From Amphiura filiformis (lineage: Eukaryota; Echinodermata; Ophiuroidea; Amphilepidida; Amphiuridae), in NCBI RefSeq assembly GCF_039555335.1, contig NC_092642.1:17265208-17329207 (forward strand): a stretch of DNA of 64,000 nucleotides, written 5' to 3'. Below, in pieces: positions 23,401-33,649 of this stretch. Within the stretch, counting starts at the first letter, position 1, and every line of letters starts with the position of its first letter. A model generated the notes under the pieces. The model was not told the DNA's origin and made no database searches. It was given only the letters and a program-made list of their open reading frames with translations. The translations under genes and the position numbers were made by a program.

Positions 23401-26400
23401 TTGAATTTTGTCAATTCAATATGACAATGCGGCGGCGCGTGATGGACATGGAGGAACCTTTATCTATTCTTCTAATTACACCGAGTTTCTCGGTCTTGGC
23501 AGCTATGCCAACTGCATCGCAGTATCTTATACAGTGACTGAAAAGCTTTTGGGTCATTGTAAAGCACAGATTGATACAGATCTAACTGCAATGTATTGGC
23601 ATAAGAATCGTCTCAGAAATAATTGATTTGATCAGCATTAAGGATGCCAACAACAGACCTAACATGCAAAAGAATGATCTCTCAGAACGTATTGCTTGAT
23701 CAGCTTTCTAAATTTCCAACTGCACGAAGAACAGTGGGCTATGAGCAAAAACTAATATTGTATGTACAACTCTATCCATATTTTGCTGACAAATTCAAAA
23801 GTCTTCGATGACAGAAATGATTGAGTTGTGACCTGCTTCTACTTACCACTCCTGGTGGACCTTGGGCCACAGTCTCCACCGCGTCTCTTTATTCTAGTTT
23901 TAAGATATCCTTCATCCGAAAGCTCCTCCACCACCATCTAATGCGATGTATTTAATTGCAAGCAAATGCTAGTAGGCATGGTAGGGATCCAACAGCAAAA
24001 TTTAGTATTGTTCTTATGCAATTGTTTAATTAGAATAAAAGAAACTCGATTTAGATAAAATAGTAAGAATGTGTAAAGTATTTAATTTGTATCTGGTTTC
24101 TTATCTCTTACCTCTCATTTGTTCTTAGGCGGTTGGATCCAAGCAGCGCCAGTTGCTTCAAGACGAGCAATACGCACAACAACTTCAGCGTGCCGAAGAG
24201 GAGGCAATGCAACGCCCAGCTTACAACTATAGGCCTCCGCCTCAACAAATGGTAAACATTGCCTGGTTTCCTCCCGGGGTTTCCTCTGTAAAAAGTAGTC
24301 TACTGTAGTTTTATTTCATATGACTATTATTAGAAGATTAATAGAAGGCGATTCGTGTGATCCGCGAATGTGTTAACTTTTATAGGAGCGATATAATAGC
24401 ATAAATCGATTCTGTATGTAAGTCTCAGTTCATTGATTGATTTTTGGGTAATATTGTGGTGTATCGTTGAGGCAGTTTGATGTTCCGTTTCAACTGTGCG
24501 CGTCATTTCATGTGTTGACGCCTGACTGAGAAGAATGTCTGTATTCTGTGGCTGCACACAGCTGTTCCGTTATCAAGTGGTGTACCACAAACAAATACCT
24601 CAATCTCGTCCAGTGACCTGTTTGTTTATGTACACACAAGTAACTTTATTCTGTGTGATGAAGATTTAGGACATAATGCCAGAATCGAGGTTTTGCTGCA
24701 ACATAAAGACAACCCTTAATGTGGAAAATTCCATCTTCGTCGTGGCTGATGCAATCGGATTCGTTCATTTAAAACTACGGGGTAGAATTTGATGCACGGG
24801 CCATAAATTTCGATTTATGTGTTCAAAAGCTCATAAATTCAAATTTTTAATGCAGAGTATAGAACAAAAATACTTTCCTCTTCAGATGAAACACAACTTT
24901 AAGTCAATTCCAGGAAAACAAAAGTATTTAAATAATTAATTTGCTCTCGATTTGAGTTCCTACCACTTTATATTTGAAACGACTGGTTGGAGTAAGCCAG
25001 TAAGGTCATTCAACCAGTAATAGTTAACGTTGTTAATGTATTTAATTTTATATTATTTATTAACATAACTTATTTTGTTTTTATTTTATTTGGTGAGCGT
25101 TTTGAAGTTTAAAAGTAAACCCATTCAATTAGACGGTCGACGAAGGGAAATCTCTGAATCTAGTCAATTCTTTACACACATCATCTCCCCGTTATAATAT
25201 CAATAAGTCCAAGTTGTATGAAATAATTTAGTTAAGGAACAGAACATGTCATTAATTTCCATACGTGGAAAGATAATCGGTCGGTATGACCAAATTGATT
25301 TGACCAGACAGTCGGATTCGTCTGTATGCAGTAAACATGGTGATACACCAATCACTGTAGAAGTGATTTTGTTGTAATTATATATTGACGATCGTCAAGA
25401 ACAATATTGCAAATTTTTTTAAATTCTAAGTATTTTCTATTTGTATGTCATGTCTGTGATTTTCAACATCAGTTAACGTCTACCATGTCTACATTGTCGG
25501 TAAGTTTTAACAACAACTGTTTGTTTGTTATACAGGCTCAACCACGATACCAACCTGTGCCGCAACCATATCAGCCAAGACGAGTTCAGCAAAACTACTA
25601 CACCGCGGAAGATATCCAGGCCATGCAAATGCCCGTAAGAACATCATAACTAACCGTAATTTGAATGTAGAGTGTAATTGGTCTGTTGAACATGTCAGTC
25701 TGGTCACGTTATTTTGCAATTATGATATAATACCAACGTTCCCGGTGACATTTCTTGGCAAATATTGGCAAAGATTAAGTAAAATGTAAATGAATGTCTG
25801 CACTGCAAAAATTGTGTCTTACCTGAGGACACTATTTTAAGACGCGACTTTGAAGCCACTTTTTAGCCATGTCATTATGCAAGTCATGTCTTGCATGGAG
25901 ACATGGCTTGTGGAAAGACAGGACTTTGAGCTATGTCCTTATCCAAGACATGGCTAGCTACAAGAGATCAACAAAGTATGTAGCTAGCCTTAAGTCATGT
26001 CTTAATTATAGGATCAGAATGGGACATGTCTTACTTCATGTCCTAATTAAAGACACACTATTAAATAAGTGACTTCTAACAATGAAATAATCTGATCTAC
26101 TGGACTTACGTTTTTGTGAGTGGCAATATTTCACATCCTATCTCGGATGCATCATCAGGCCAACTGATGTTAAAGCGGCAAAAGTTCGTTGACCTGTGAA
26201 GAGGATGTTACGTCACAGGTCGAAGATGAGCAAAACCTCTGAGGGATCTTCTTTATCGCTGAACAATAGGCCCCTGCCAAGTTGTGTCGTAGCCCGCCTC
26301 CCTTGTTAAGTGAAGGCTCCTCCCGTTTAACATAAATCGCTTCCTTGACTCCTCTCTCAAACCATCTGCTTTCGCGGTCTAATATCTTGACGTGCTTGTT

Positions 26401-28282
26401 GTCAAATGAATGATTAGTGCTGTCTAAGTGCGTGTAAACCGCAGAGTCTCCGCAACCAGTGCTAGCCCCGGGGTGCTAGCTCTCCTATGCTGGTACATGC
26501 GCTTCGCTAGAGTCTGTTTGGTCTCCCCTATGTAAAGGTCATCGCATCCATTGTCCTTGCACTGAATTGCGTACACAATGTTGCTTTGTTTGTCCTGTGG
26601 TTGTTTGTCCTTGGGATGGACCAGCGCTTGCCGCAAGGTGTTCTTTGGTTTGAACGACACTGGAATTCCTTGATCTTTGAAATTCGCGGCAGGAACGTGA
26701 CTATACCTTACGTATCTGGACTGTCGGAGAAACTTCGCAGAATTTTCAGGTTTTGCTCATCTTCGACCTGTGACGTAACATCCTCTTCACAGGTCAACGA
26801 ACTTTTGCCGCGTTAACATCAGTTGGCCTGATGATGCATCCGAGATAGGATGTGAAATATTGCCACTCACAAAAACGTAAGTCCAGTAGATCAGATTATA
26901 ATAATTTCATAGTTATTTATACCTGGATGAATGATAATCTTCATAATCGTGACTTCTAACAAGTCACTAATGCTTCGAGTCGTGTCTTATCGCAATTTCC
27001 TATGTCTCTAAACTAGACATGACTCATATGCATAAAGTCATGACTAACCACAAGATATGTGGTTATGATAATGTAACTTGCACAAAGACGCTAAATTAAG
27101 ACATGTATTCTGAAGACATGTCTCCATGCTAGACACACTTTTTGCAGTGTGTATATTAGAATTTTAATCTGTACCGGCACTTCAACCACAATCTTGCATC
27201 ACACATTAAGGTAGTGATACGGTTGAACTTTCTTTCAACATTTGACGAAGAAGCAACTGATCAATTTGACCGACAAGTAGAAAACGTGATGGCTAAATGG
27301 CTATAACTGTGCGTCTGGGTCATGCAATTTTCAAAATTAAAGTAATATATTTGTAAGACATGTCCTTGATAGCAATAATCAAATTTTAAATATCAACTGG
27401 GTGAATCACTTCAAAATTATTTTATGATTTGTTAATAAGCATATGTGCCTATTAACGAGTTCCTCGGAAAAGAATGAATTTTTAGTAGTTTGTTAAACTT
27501 TTTCATTTTTTTTTCTTTTAATTTCAAATATAAAAAATTAAAAAGTATAACAAATATCTGCATCAAACAAATGTTTCATTTTCACATCACAACCTGAGTT
27601 CCCTCTTAAAGGCCCATTCAGTGATTTGCTCATCTGGACGATCTTTCACGAAGTTAAACCATCGACTTGTAAGTGGAAGGCAGTTGAATATTATATTCTT
27701 TAAGACCCTTGTAACCTAATGTATTATCTATTTCAGAACAAGGGGTTGGTACCCCATGGTGGAGCAGCCGTTTATGGTCAACAAGGCTACTACCAGAGAC
27801 CACGCAATTACGCAGCTAATGATATGGTGATTGACGGCATGCAACGCGGAAGATTGGAAATCGACGGCGGCGATGAAGAAATCGATGGTGGACCTGAGCA
27901 ATCTGGTGAAAACAAGGACAATCAGAATGATGAAAACAAGTCATGTCCCAGGTAAAATTATTGAAAAGTGGAATGGTAGATATCCGCTAAATTTTCATGC
28001 CGCGCCGGTATCGATCTCTAGTCAGTTTTTCTATTTTGACGTTTGTTGGAATTTTCAAAGACTGCTGTTATGAAACCAGGAGCATGATCAAAATGTGCAA
28101 CGTTGGTCAAATCCATCCTAATATCGCGTTACAACACCTACTGGGTTAGGGTTACGTTTTAACGTATTGCGATCTATTCACTATTTCTTTATCATAACTC
28201 CTGTGTTGTTTTCAGATGCAAGCGATCGTTCAATCAAGACGCGGAACTCACTATCCATTTGGACCGATGTCTGGCTGATTAG
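17364..28282 (+). CDS. NEMO/optineurin-like ubiquitin-binding adaptor (C-terminal 481 codons, 10 exons)
   Basis: Ten exons join in frame across GT-AG introns: 17364-17487, 19092-19208, 19733-19960, 20411-20539, 20905-21123, 21613-21738, 24129-24251, 25536-25634, 27737-27951 and 28216-28282. The first visible exon begins mid-codon, so the true start lies upstream and was not found. Residues below are numbered from the first full codon. Residues 1-272 are charged heptad-like coiled coil. Residues 273-287 contain DFQHERQDR, the UBAN signature shared by NEMO, optineurin and TNIP proteins, which binds linear/K63 ubiquitin. Residues 342-440 are Pro/Gln/Tyr-rich linker, followed by an acidic stretch. 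The C-terminus is a C-x2-C-x12-H-x3-C zinc finger (C458, C461, H474, C478), the NEMO/optineurin arrangement. A role in NF-kB signalling or selective autophagy is family inference. NEMO, optineurin and TAX1BP1-like identities cannot be separated without the N-terminus. Confidence 0.85.
17488..19091 (+). other. Intron 1, rich in TTTAAC/GTTAAA motifs
   Basis: From about 17,826 to 18,990 the sequence is unusually dense in TTTAAC, TTAACC, GTTAAA and CTTAAAC. Many lie in the left third (17,830-18,120) and the right quarter (18,780-18,990), around a region without them. This may be a decayed element with related ends. No coding sequence is seen. Confidence 0.5.
19092..19208 (+). CDS. Adaptor gene, exon 2 of those visible
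   Basis: 39 codons, both splice sites in phase 0 (AACAG before it, GTATGA after it). The peptide is charged coiled coil: VRKLEKQRSAPEGDTAE, then a Lys/Glu-rich heptad stretch ending KKQIDE. Confidence 0.85.
19733..19960 (+). CDS. Adaptor gene, exon 3 of those visible
   Basis: 76 codons between the acceptor TTTCCCCAG and the donor GTTTGC. The peptide is a continuous coiled coil with leucines at heptad spacing (LEKQAIDLRKELDALLAV) and ends ERIERLE. Phase 0 on both sides. Confidence 0.9.
20411..20539 (+). CDS. Adaptor gene, exon 4 of those visible
   Basis: 43 codons between TTTTTGTAG and GTACAG. Coiled coil with the segment VDVLRQKFEKVQGYARTL and ending ISRLNE. Phase 0 on both sides. Confidence 0.9.
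20905..21123 (+). CDS. Adaptor gene, exon 5 of those visible
   Basis: 73 codons between TTTCCCAG and GTATCG. The first half is Ser/Pro-containing and less helical (SSAEVQKRETSPIQSK); the second half returns to coiled coil (SEAELREELEILRQQ) and leads directly into the UBAN exon. Phase 0. Confidence 0.9.
21613..21738 (+). CDS. Adaptor gene, UBAN exon
   Basis: 42 codons between GTTTTAG and GTATAA. Encodes TEVYQSDFQHERQDRQRI, matching the UBAN (ubiquitin binding in ABIN and NEMO) core, in which the D-F-x-x-E-R-x-x-R residues contact the linear ubiquitin interface. The helix continues to KKELKKYQREL and ends in a Gly/Pro break. Confidence 0.92.
21739..24128 (+). other. Intron 6, nothing recognised
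   Basis: 2.4 kb of AT-rich sequence. Short open frames near 22,834-23,201 and 23,192-23,626 show no domain, no usable splice context and no codon bias, and I treat them as chance. No repeat structure stands out. Confidence 0.6.
24129..24251 (+). CDS. Adaptor gene, exon with MIU-like helix
   Basis: 41 codons between TTGTTCTTAG and GTAAAC. Encodes LLQDEQYAQQLQRAEEEAM, an acidic amphipathic helix with a central Ala and a Leu three residues on, resembling ubiquitin-interacting MIU/UIM motifs. It is followed by the proline-rich stretch YRPPPQQM. Phase 0. Confidence 0.88.
24252..25535 (+). other. Intron 7, nothing recognised
   Basis: 1.3 kb of AT-rich sequence with no coding, RNA or repeat signal that I can support. 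Confidence 0.6.
25536..25634 (+). CDS. Adaptor gene, Pro/Gln/Tyr-rich exon
   Basis: 33 codons between TATACAG and GTAAGA. Low-complexity linker (QPRYQPVPQPYQPRRVQQ) followed by YYTAEDIQAMQMP. NEMO also has a proline-rich linker between its UBAN region and zinc finger. Confidence 0.88.
26083..26948 (-). mobile_element. Short Penelope-like element with inverted terminal repeats and a 14-bp target duplication
   Basis: Flanked by the direct repeat GTGACTTCTAACAA (26,069-26,082 and 26,949-26,962), a clean target-site duplication. Both termini carry the same block of about 160 bp facing outward. The minus strand (about 26,660 down to 26,261) encodes the end of a Penelope-type polyprotein: SFKPKNTLRQALVHPKDK, then a GIY-YIG endonuclease segment with DLYIGETKQTLAKR. 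Next to the right terminus, the plus strand encodes TIPYVSGLSEKLRRIF, a segment that normally lies just upstream of that FKP motif. This piece has therefore been inverted. The reverse transcriptase core is missing, so the copy is dead. Confidence 0.85.
26261..26675 (-). pseudogene. Penelope-like GIY-YIG endonuclease fragment
   Basis: The frame starting near 26,675 reads NFKDQGIPVSFKPKNTL, then HPKDK and NIVYAIQC (the GIY-like strand), then DLYIGETKQTLAKRMYQHRR (the YIG strand and following helix). A frameshift near 26,450 separates the region that resembles ESRWFERGVKEAIY, with the catalytic-type Glu, further along. This is the C-terminal endonuclease of the element; no complete frame remains. 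Confidence 0.8.
27737..27951 (+). CDS. Adaptor gene, linker exon before the zinc finger
   Basis: 71 codons plus two bases between TATTTCAG and GTAAAA. Tyr/Gln/Arg-rich linker (YGQQGYYQRPRNY), then the acidic Gly/Asp/Glu repeat LEIDGGDEEIDGGPEQ, and the first zinc ligand in KSCP. The final codon (AG|A, Arg) is split by the intron. Confidence 0.9.
28216..28282 (+). CDS. Adaptor gene, terminal exon with zinc finger
   Basis: Completes the split Arg codon and encodes CKRSFNQDAELTIHLDRC, then LAD and stop TAG. Together with the preceding CP it forms C-x2-C-x12-H-x3-C, the same spacing as the NEMO and optineurin C-terminal fingers. The terminal Cys sits three residues before the end, as in that family. 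Confidence 0.9.
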
Positions 28283-28312
28283 AGCACTGCATGGAAACCA
28301 TGAAGTATAGTA

Positions 28313-28318
28313 AATAAA
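28313..28318 (+). terminator. Candidate polyadenylation signal
   Basis: AATAAA lies 31 nt after the adaptor gene stop codon. It would give a short 3' UTR, and no better signal lies closer. Confidence 0.55.
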
Positions 28319-29420
28319 AGATAAGGCTATGAATTAATGTTTGTTTTCAAAAGTTTCATCATATTGTTTAATGATCAAGTTCATAACGTTCTTATATCAG
28401 AAAAGAAAGATAAAAAACCTTATTGTGTTTACAACTTTGAATCCACGTTCAGTTGGTTAAACAAGTGTTATACCTACATGCCCAATGTAAGTCGGTCTGC
28501 ATCAAAAATTAAATTTAACCCGAACTCAACTCTAATATGGATGATCTTAAAGCAGTTTAGCTGGATTGTCCTCTATCATTGCAGTATTATTGATAAAAGT
28601 AAACTGCTTTTTTAAAACGATCTTGTCAATTTGACTAGCTTTCTAGTAAAACAAGATCTCATCCGATTTTGTAGGCACATTCAACCAGTAATCTTGTTAC
28701 ATTTGACTCCAGTGAGTCAAATCAACACAGTTTCTGGTGAAATGTAACTAGACAATTATATGGCATCTTATTTGACCAGGAATCGAGTCGCATCGATCAT
28801 CAGATCCTTTTAAGAGTGTGATAAAACAGCATGGAGTTTATTACCCACCAATACTGACTGACATTAAGTGAGATGATGCTCAATCACTTTCTGAATCTCC
28901 CAAATACATATAGTAAGCACAGATAGTTGATTTCCTATAATTATATCATTGCAAAACTTAATTAAAGTAATACTCAGAGATTGTTGATTTGTACAGTTAT
29001 AACACTTGATTAATAAACACGTTGAACTTAACATGAACATATGTACAAGTGCAACCTTGTTGGTTGCTAATTGCTAAAAATCCGTGACAATACCATGATA
29101 AATATTGAGAACTAACAAGGCAGTTTTGTAGCCTTACCTTTTTGAAGAAAAAGTTCATCTGAATCCTAAAATCAGAAAAAGTTTGTTCGAAAAAACATAT
29201 ACTATTCATAAATACTTCTAAAAAAACTGATATAAGAAAAACTATTTGAAAATGGTTATCTTTCATGTATACAAATATATATCACATTTATGTTTTTTTG
29301 CACATTCTCATCAAAGTAGAGCACAATTTTGAAGTTCAACAACGTAGTTACATTTTGAGATAAAATTTACCATATGGTTCTAAATCCGTTTTAGTAATGA
29401 CTATCTGAGTTACTAGTATC
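28319..29420. other. Intergenic sequence, nothing recognised
   Basis: AT-rich, with short chance open frames only (28,337-28,615 and 28,997-29,266). No domain, repeat or RNA signal that I can support. Confidence 0.6.
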
Positions 29421-29519
29421 ATATGCTCAAAATTGATATGATTGAAAAGTTGATAAGATTTTCATGCTGTGTCTTTTAAAGTTCCAATCTTCAAGTTTTA
29501 ATTTGTTGAAACTGCAGTT

Positions 29520-30225
29520 GCATGTTTTGTTGAGAATCTTAACCACTGGACCACACAGATAATAAAAAGATTTAAATTCATATCTTAAGTAATTATTCAT
29601 TTTGGTGGATGTTATATAGGCGCCAAGTTCGCTGTTGTACGGAGATCTGTGGCGCTGGACCACACAGAAAAAAAATCTTAACCACTGGACCACACAGATA
29701 ACAAAAAGATTTAAATTCGTATCTTAAGTAATTGTCCATTTTGGTGGAGGTTGTATAGTAGCCAAGTTCGCTGTTGTACGGAGATCTGTGGCGCTGGACC
29801 ACACAGATAACAAAAAGATTTAACGAGTATCTTAAGTTATGTTCGTTTTGGTGTAAGTTGTATTAGTCGCCAAGTTCGCTGTTGTACGGAGTTCTGTTAG
29901 CGCTGGACTACACAGAAAAAAACCCATTTAAACGAGTATCTGAGATGTTCGTATGATGAAAGTTATATTAGCATAGTCGCCAAGTTCGCTGTTGTACGGA
30001 GATCTGTGGCGCTGGACCACGCAGAAAAAAACACATTTAAACGAGTATCTTAAGTAATGTGCGGATGTTGCATTAGTCGCCAAGTTCACTGTTGTACGGA
30101 GTTTAGTGGCGCTATACCACACAGAAAAAACCATTAATTAATATCGTAAGTAAGTTTCATTTTGGTGGAGGTTGTATAATCACTCGCCAGGTTCGCTGTT
30201 GTACGGAGTTCTGTGGCGATATTAG
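29520..30225. repeat. Tandem repeat, about 105-140-bp units
   Basis: GCCAAGTTCGCTGTTGTACG recurs near 29,621, 29,761, 29,869, 29,981, 30,080 and 30,187. Each is followed by GGAGNTCTGTGGCGCTGGAC and CACACAG, an A-rich run and a diverged tail. The minus-strand open frames containing HRSPYNSEL are repeat translations. Confidence 0.92.
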
Positions 30226-30377
30226 ATTATCATAATAGATTGCTGTATTAGTGAATAATCATTGCTGATCATGCTTTGCTGCCGCGTTTGTTTTATTATG
30301 AATACCATAGTTTGGTATTTTGATTTTGTGATACATTTGAAACAATTGTTAAAACATTAACAATAAAGCCAGAGGAG

Positions 30378-30466
30378 GCCTAGTAATGAATACTTTGAAC
30401 GGCATAACACTAGGGCCTATATAGGCCCTAGTGTTATGTCGTCCAAAGTATTCATTCCTAGACCTA
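30378..30466. repeat. Hairpin, about 42-bp arms
   Basis: GGCCTAGTAATGAATACTTT through ACACTAGGGCCTATA is followed directly by its near reverse complement, which ends at AGTATTCATTCCTAGACC. Arms of about 42 bp with few mismatches and almost no loop suggest a small foldback element. Confidence 0.85.
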
Positions 30467-30520
30467 TAATAGTCCACATCAAAACAGTTCGATAGAGGAA
30501 ATCAAAACTTACTATACGTT

Positions 30521-30668
30521 AAAATGGTGTTTACAATAAGTTAAAATAATTATAATGTTAAGCGAGCTTGACTGGTGGAGCATGAATTGTGCTTAAAATG
30601 GTGTTTACAATAAGTTAAAATAATTATAATGTTAAGCGAGCTTGACTGGTGGAGCATGAATTGTGCTT
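30521..30668. repeat. Perfect tandem duplication, 74 bp x 2
   Basis: AAAATGGTGTTTACAATAAG begins both copies (30,521 and 30,595), and I see no difference between them, indicating a very recent duplication. The unit ends GGTGGAGCATGAATTGTGCTT. Confidence 0.95.
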
Positions 30669-31349
30669 CAGTATAACACCTTCAAGTTTTCAGACGCTTG
30701 TTCCTAGAAAAGGCAAATCAAAATACTAAACTTTTTTTTTCTCAGATGTGTATACCAATATTTTGATGCGAATTAAAACCACATCTACGTGGTTCTTCCA
30801 TAGCCAATGGTTAATGTATGTATCGTTTTGATACAGCCAACAAATTCACTACCTTATTTGGATTTTTATTAATTGAGACTATATCTACACGCAATATGAT
30901 TTCGCATTCATCTGGATTAATCTAAATCCAAACTGGATCGTTGTTGCGATTGACATGAAAAGAGCCCGCAAAGAGCATTTGTCGTACAACAACTGCTCTC
31001 TGCGCATGACATACTCATAGTGTATCAATTTTGCACCAGGAACTGAAAAGCGCTAGTGACAGTTAAGTGAGATTTGATCTGGAGTAAGAGGTTGCGTGTA
31101 GACTCAAATTTTACCGCCAAAATTTAGTGGCAAAAATGGTAATGGATATTTTGCTCAAAATGATGTGTATTTTAAAGTATTATGCCTAAGGTATTTTAAG
31201 ACAATATCTGTATAACCAAATATACGGGTACGGCAATTTACAGGTTGTTGCGCTTAGGTGACGAAAAAAACCCTGTTCTACGGACCACACCGACCCAGAT
31301 TTGCCGTCTAGGAAAATCTGACCGATCAAACAAGTTTTTGTTCGTTGAC

Positions 31350-32020
31350 TTAAGGGTTCTAAAATGAGCGTTTATTGCGTTTCGACAGTATTTTTTTGTG
31401 GCACATGAGAGCACCTCAGACGTATCGAATTGTATTCTGAATACGAAGCATGTCTTTCTGATATCAAATAATTTTCATTTTTTGAAAATCACAATATAAT
31501 ACAAATTTTATGACAAATTATAAAAATTTGATATTTTTCGAATTTTTGATATATAACAGTCCTCGAAGTAAATTATATAAATCTAATGATATATTCTTAA
31601 TATGTATGTAGCAGGGAGAAAAAGCCGACGGTCAATTGAAAATTTTGACCTTTCATATTGAAGATATGGATTTTTTTCCCAAAAAGACCTAATTTTTTTT
31701 TTTGTTTTGTTAAAAAAATCAATATCTTCAATAAGAAAGGTCAAAATTTTCAATTGATCGTCGGCTTTTCAACCCACCGACATACACTTTTAAGTATAAA
31801 TCATCAGATTTATAAAGTTTACTTCAAGTACTGTTAAATATCAAAAATATCAATTTTAATGATTTGCCATAAAATGTGTATTAAATTGCGAATTTCAAAA
31901 ATTCAAAATTATTTGATATCAGAATGACATTCTTCGTATTCAGAATACAATTCGATATGTCTTATGTGCTCTAATGTCCCAAAATAAATACTGTCCAAAC
32001 GTTCATACCCCAGCCCTTAA
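31350..32020. mobile_element. TTAA-flanked foldback element
   Basis: TTAA lies at both ends (31,350-31,353 and 32,017-32,020). The inverted ends begin GGGTTCTAAAATGAGCGTTT on the left and, reverse complemented, GGGCTGGGGTATGAACGTTT on the right. The arms continue pairing for about 310 bp (e.g. ATCGAATTGTATTCTGAATA on one side and TATTCAGAATACAATTCGAT on the other) to an A/T-rich loop near 31,690. A TTAA target with G-rich ends is the piggyBac pattern, so this may be a piggyBac-mobilised MITE. No protein is encoded. Confidence 0.75.
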
Positions 32021-33649
32021 AGTAAAACCTATAGTGGAAGCATTTTCGTTTGGAAAAACAAATGATTTTTCAATTATACGATATTTTTAATAATTGAAAT
32101 TTTACCTGACTGAAATTTGCGAATATTTTAAGAAAAGTACCAGTGTCTAAATACCATTAGTTCGCTGCATCCTTCCAGTCAGGTTTCAAAATTCCAAGCC
32201 GTTAAATTTGAAATAATTTTCCGGAAGAACCAAAGTCTGTTTGAAGAACCAGTGAACCAACTCCAGGTTGTTTTGACGTCAATTAGATGTTTTTTCATGT
32301 AAATATTACAGCAATTTTATGAAAGTTTTCTGATTGTATCATTATTATAAAAAAAATAGTTCAAAATGAAGTGGTATCTGCATTTGTCATGCGCAGTCAG
32401 GAAGTATGATGGTATATGGATTCTGATTGGATGGCTGGCTGAGCCAGCTGTCCAATTGTACCCAAGGGGTAGTATGCACAGATGCGGCACGTGATCTGAT
32501 TGACGACTGGCCAATGCCAGTTTAGTTGATCAGGTATTGTGCCGTTGAAGATACGATGGAAGCAGGTTCAGATGCAGGTGACACGTCAAGTTGTTTCGAA
32601 ATTTTGATGAAAATGAACAATCAAAACTTTCACAAATTGTTCTAGAATTAGCATGAATACGCATTTTTTAAGGTGTAAAATATACCTAGTTTTGGATGAG
32701 CAGTTCTTGAAATAGATATACATTTTGAATAGAAAATATTTCAAATTTTTGCTGATCAAAGTGACGAGAATGAAAAAACAAGAAAGTGCGATACAAAAAA
32801 AAATATAAACACATTCAACAAACTGACGATGGCATGGATATTAATATTTGGAGTAGATTAACAATTAATGACACAATAGGTTGAATGTCAACTATTTGTT
32901 TGCCTTTATATCATACTCATAACTTGTTTACCCTTTTTAAACGTGTTCTCATCACGATGTTTTATACTAGTTTGTATCATTGATATAATAGTGCCAAGCC
33001 AAATATGACCGAAACAAGCCCTAAAAACTAGATTCTTGCCTGACTTACTGTTTGTTCTGTCATAAAGTTTTCGTACTTATCGGCACACAGTTTGTGATAT
33101 ATAGGGCTAATAATTGATATCTAAGATATCATTCTATAGCAGGACATCCACAATTTATGTTAACTTGCTGCTTCCAATCTCGATATTCTGTATGGAAATA
33201 AGAAGTTATTGAGTTGTTATCTTGATATTTTAGCGCCATAACAATTTTTTTTTGCAGATCTAAAATTTATAACACAATATCATTACCGAGTTTTAGTGGA
33301 CAACTCTGCATTCCAACATTTTCCGTGAAAATGTTGGCATGCTGAGTTGCAAATTAACTGCCAGATTCAAATTGCCGCGCTTACGTCTGTCAGCAAGTTG
33401 TCAAATCAAGATGTCATAGAGATAGCGATTTACCAATACCGTTTACGTCTTGGAGCTTGTGCCCATAATTTCCTTTGAAATCAGGTCGCAACAGAGTGAT
33501 TTTCAAGAGATATATGGGCCCAAGCTGCAAGACGTAACCCGTAATGGCAAATCGCAATTTCTGCAATAACTCCTTACTTTCTTTGTACAGATTTCAAATT
33601 GTCCCAACGCAGGAAGTGAACATCTTTTATATTCCTCACACCTTTCCCC
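32021..33649. other. Intergenic sequence with two small palindromes
   Basis: Mostly unremarkable AT-rich DNA. Two inverted repeats are visible: 33,301-33,349 (CAACTCTGCATTCCAACATT against AATGTTGGCATGCTGAGTTG) and about 33,418-33,575 (GCGATTTACCAATACCG against CGTAATGGCAAATCGC, flanked by GACGT and GGCCCAAGCT blocks). No coding signal. Confidence 0.6.

Larger units (their letters stand above)
25801..27149. mobile_element. Terminal-inverted-repeat DNA element (CACTGCAAAAA type)
   Basis: The left end CACTGCAAAAATTGTGTCT and the right end AGACACACTTTTTGCAGTG are imperfect reverse complements. The body, left of 26,083 and right of 26,948, is rich in variants of AAGACATGTC / GACATGTCTT, suggesting internal inverted subrepeats. 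No transposase is encoded. A Penelope-like element was inserted into it later. It lies in intron 8 of the adaptor gene. No clear target-site duplication is visible. Confidence 0.75.

Noticed and set aside
29520..29720. tRNA-like A-box phrase (TGGTCCAGTGGTTAAGA on the minus strand)
   Set aside because: No matching B box, anticodon arm or acceptor pairing follows; it repeats as part of the tandem array.
29427..30134. Minus-strand frames with VVQRHRSPYNSEL repeats
   Set aside because: Repeat translations of the tandem array at 29,520-30,225.
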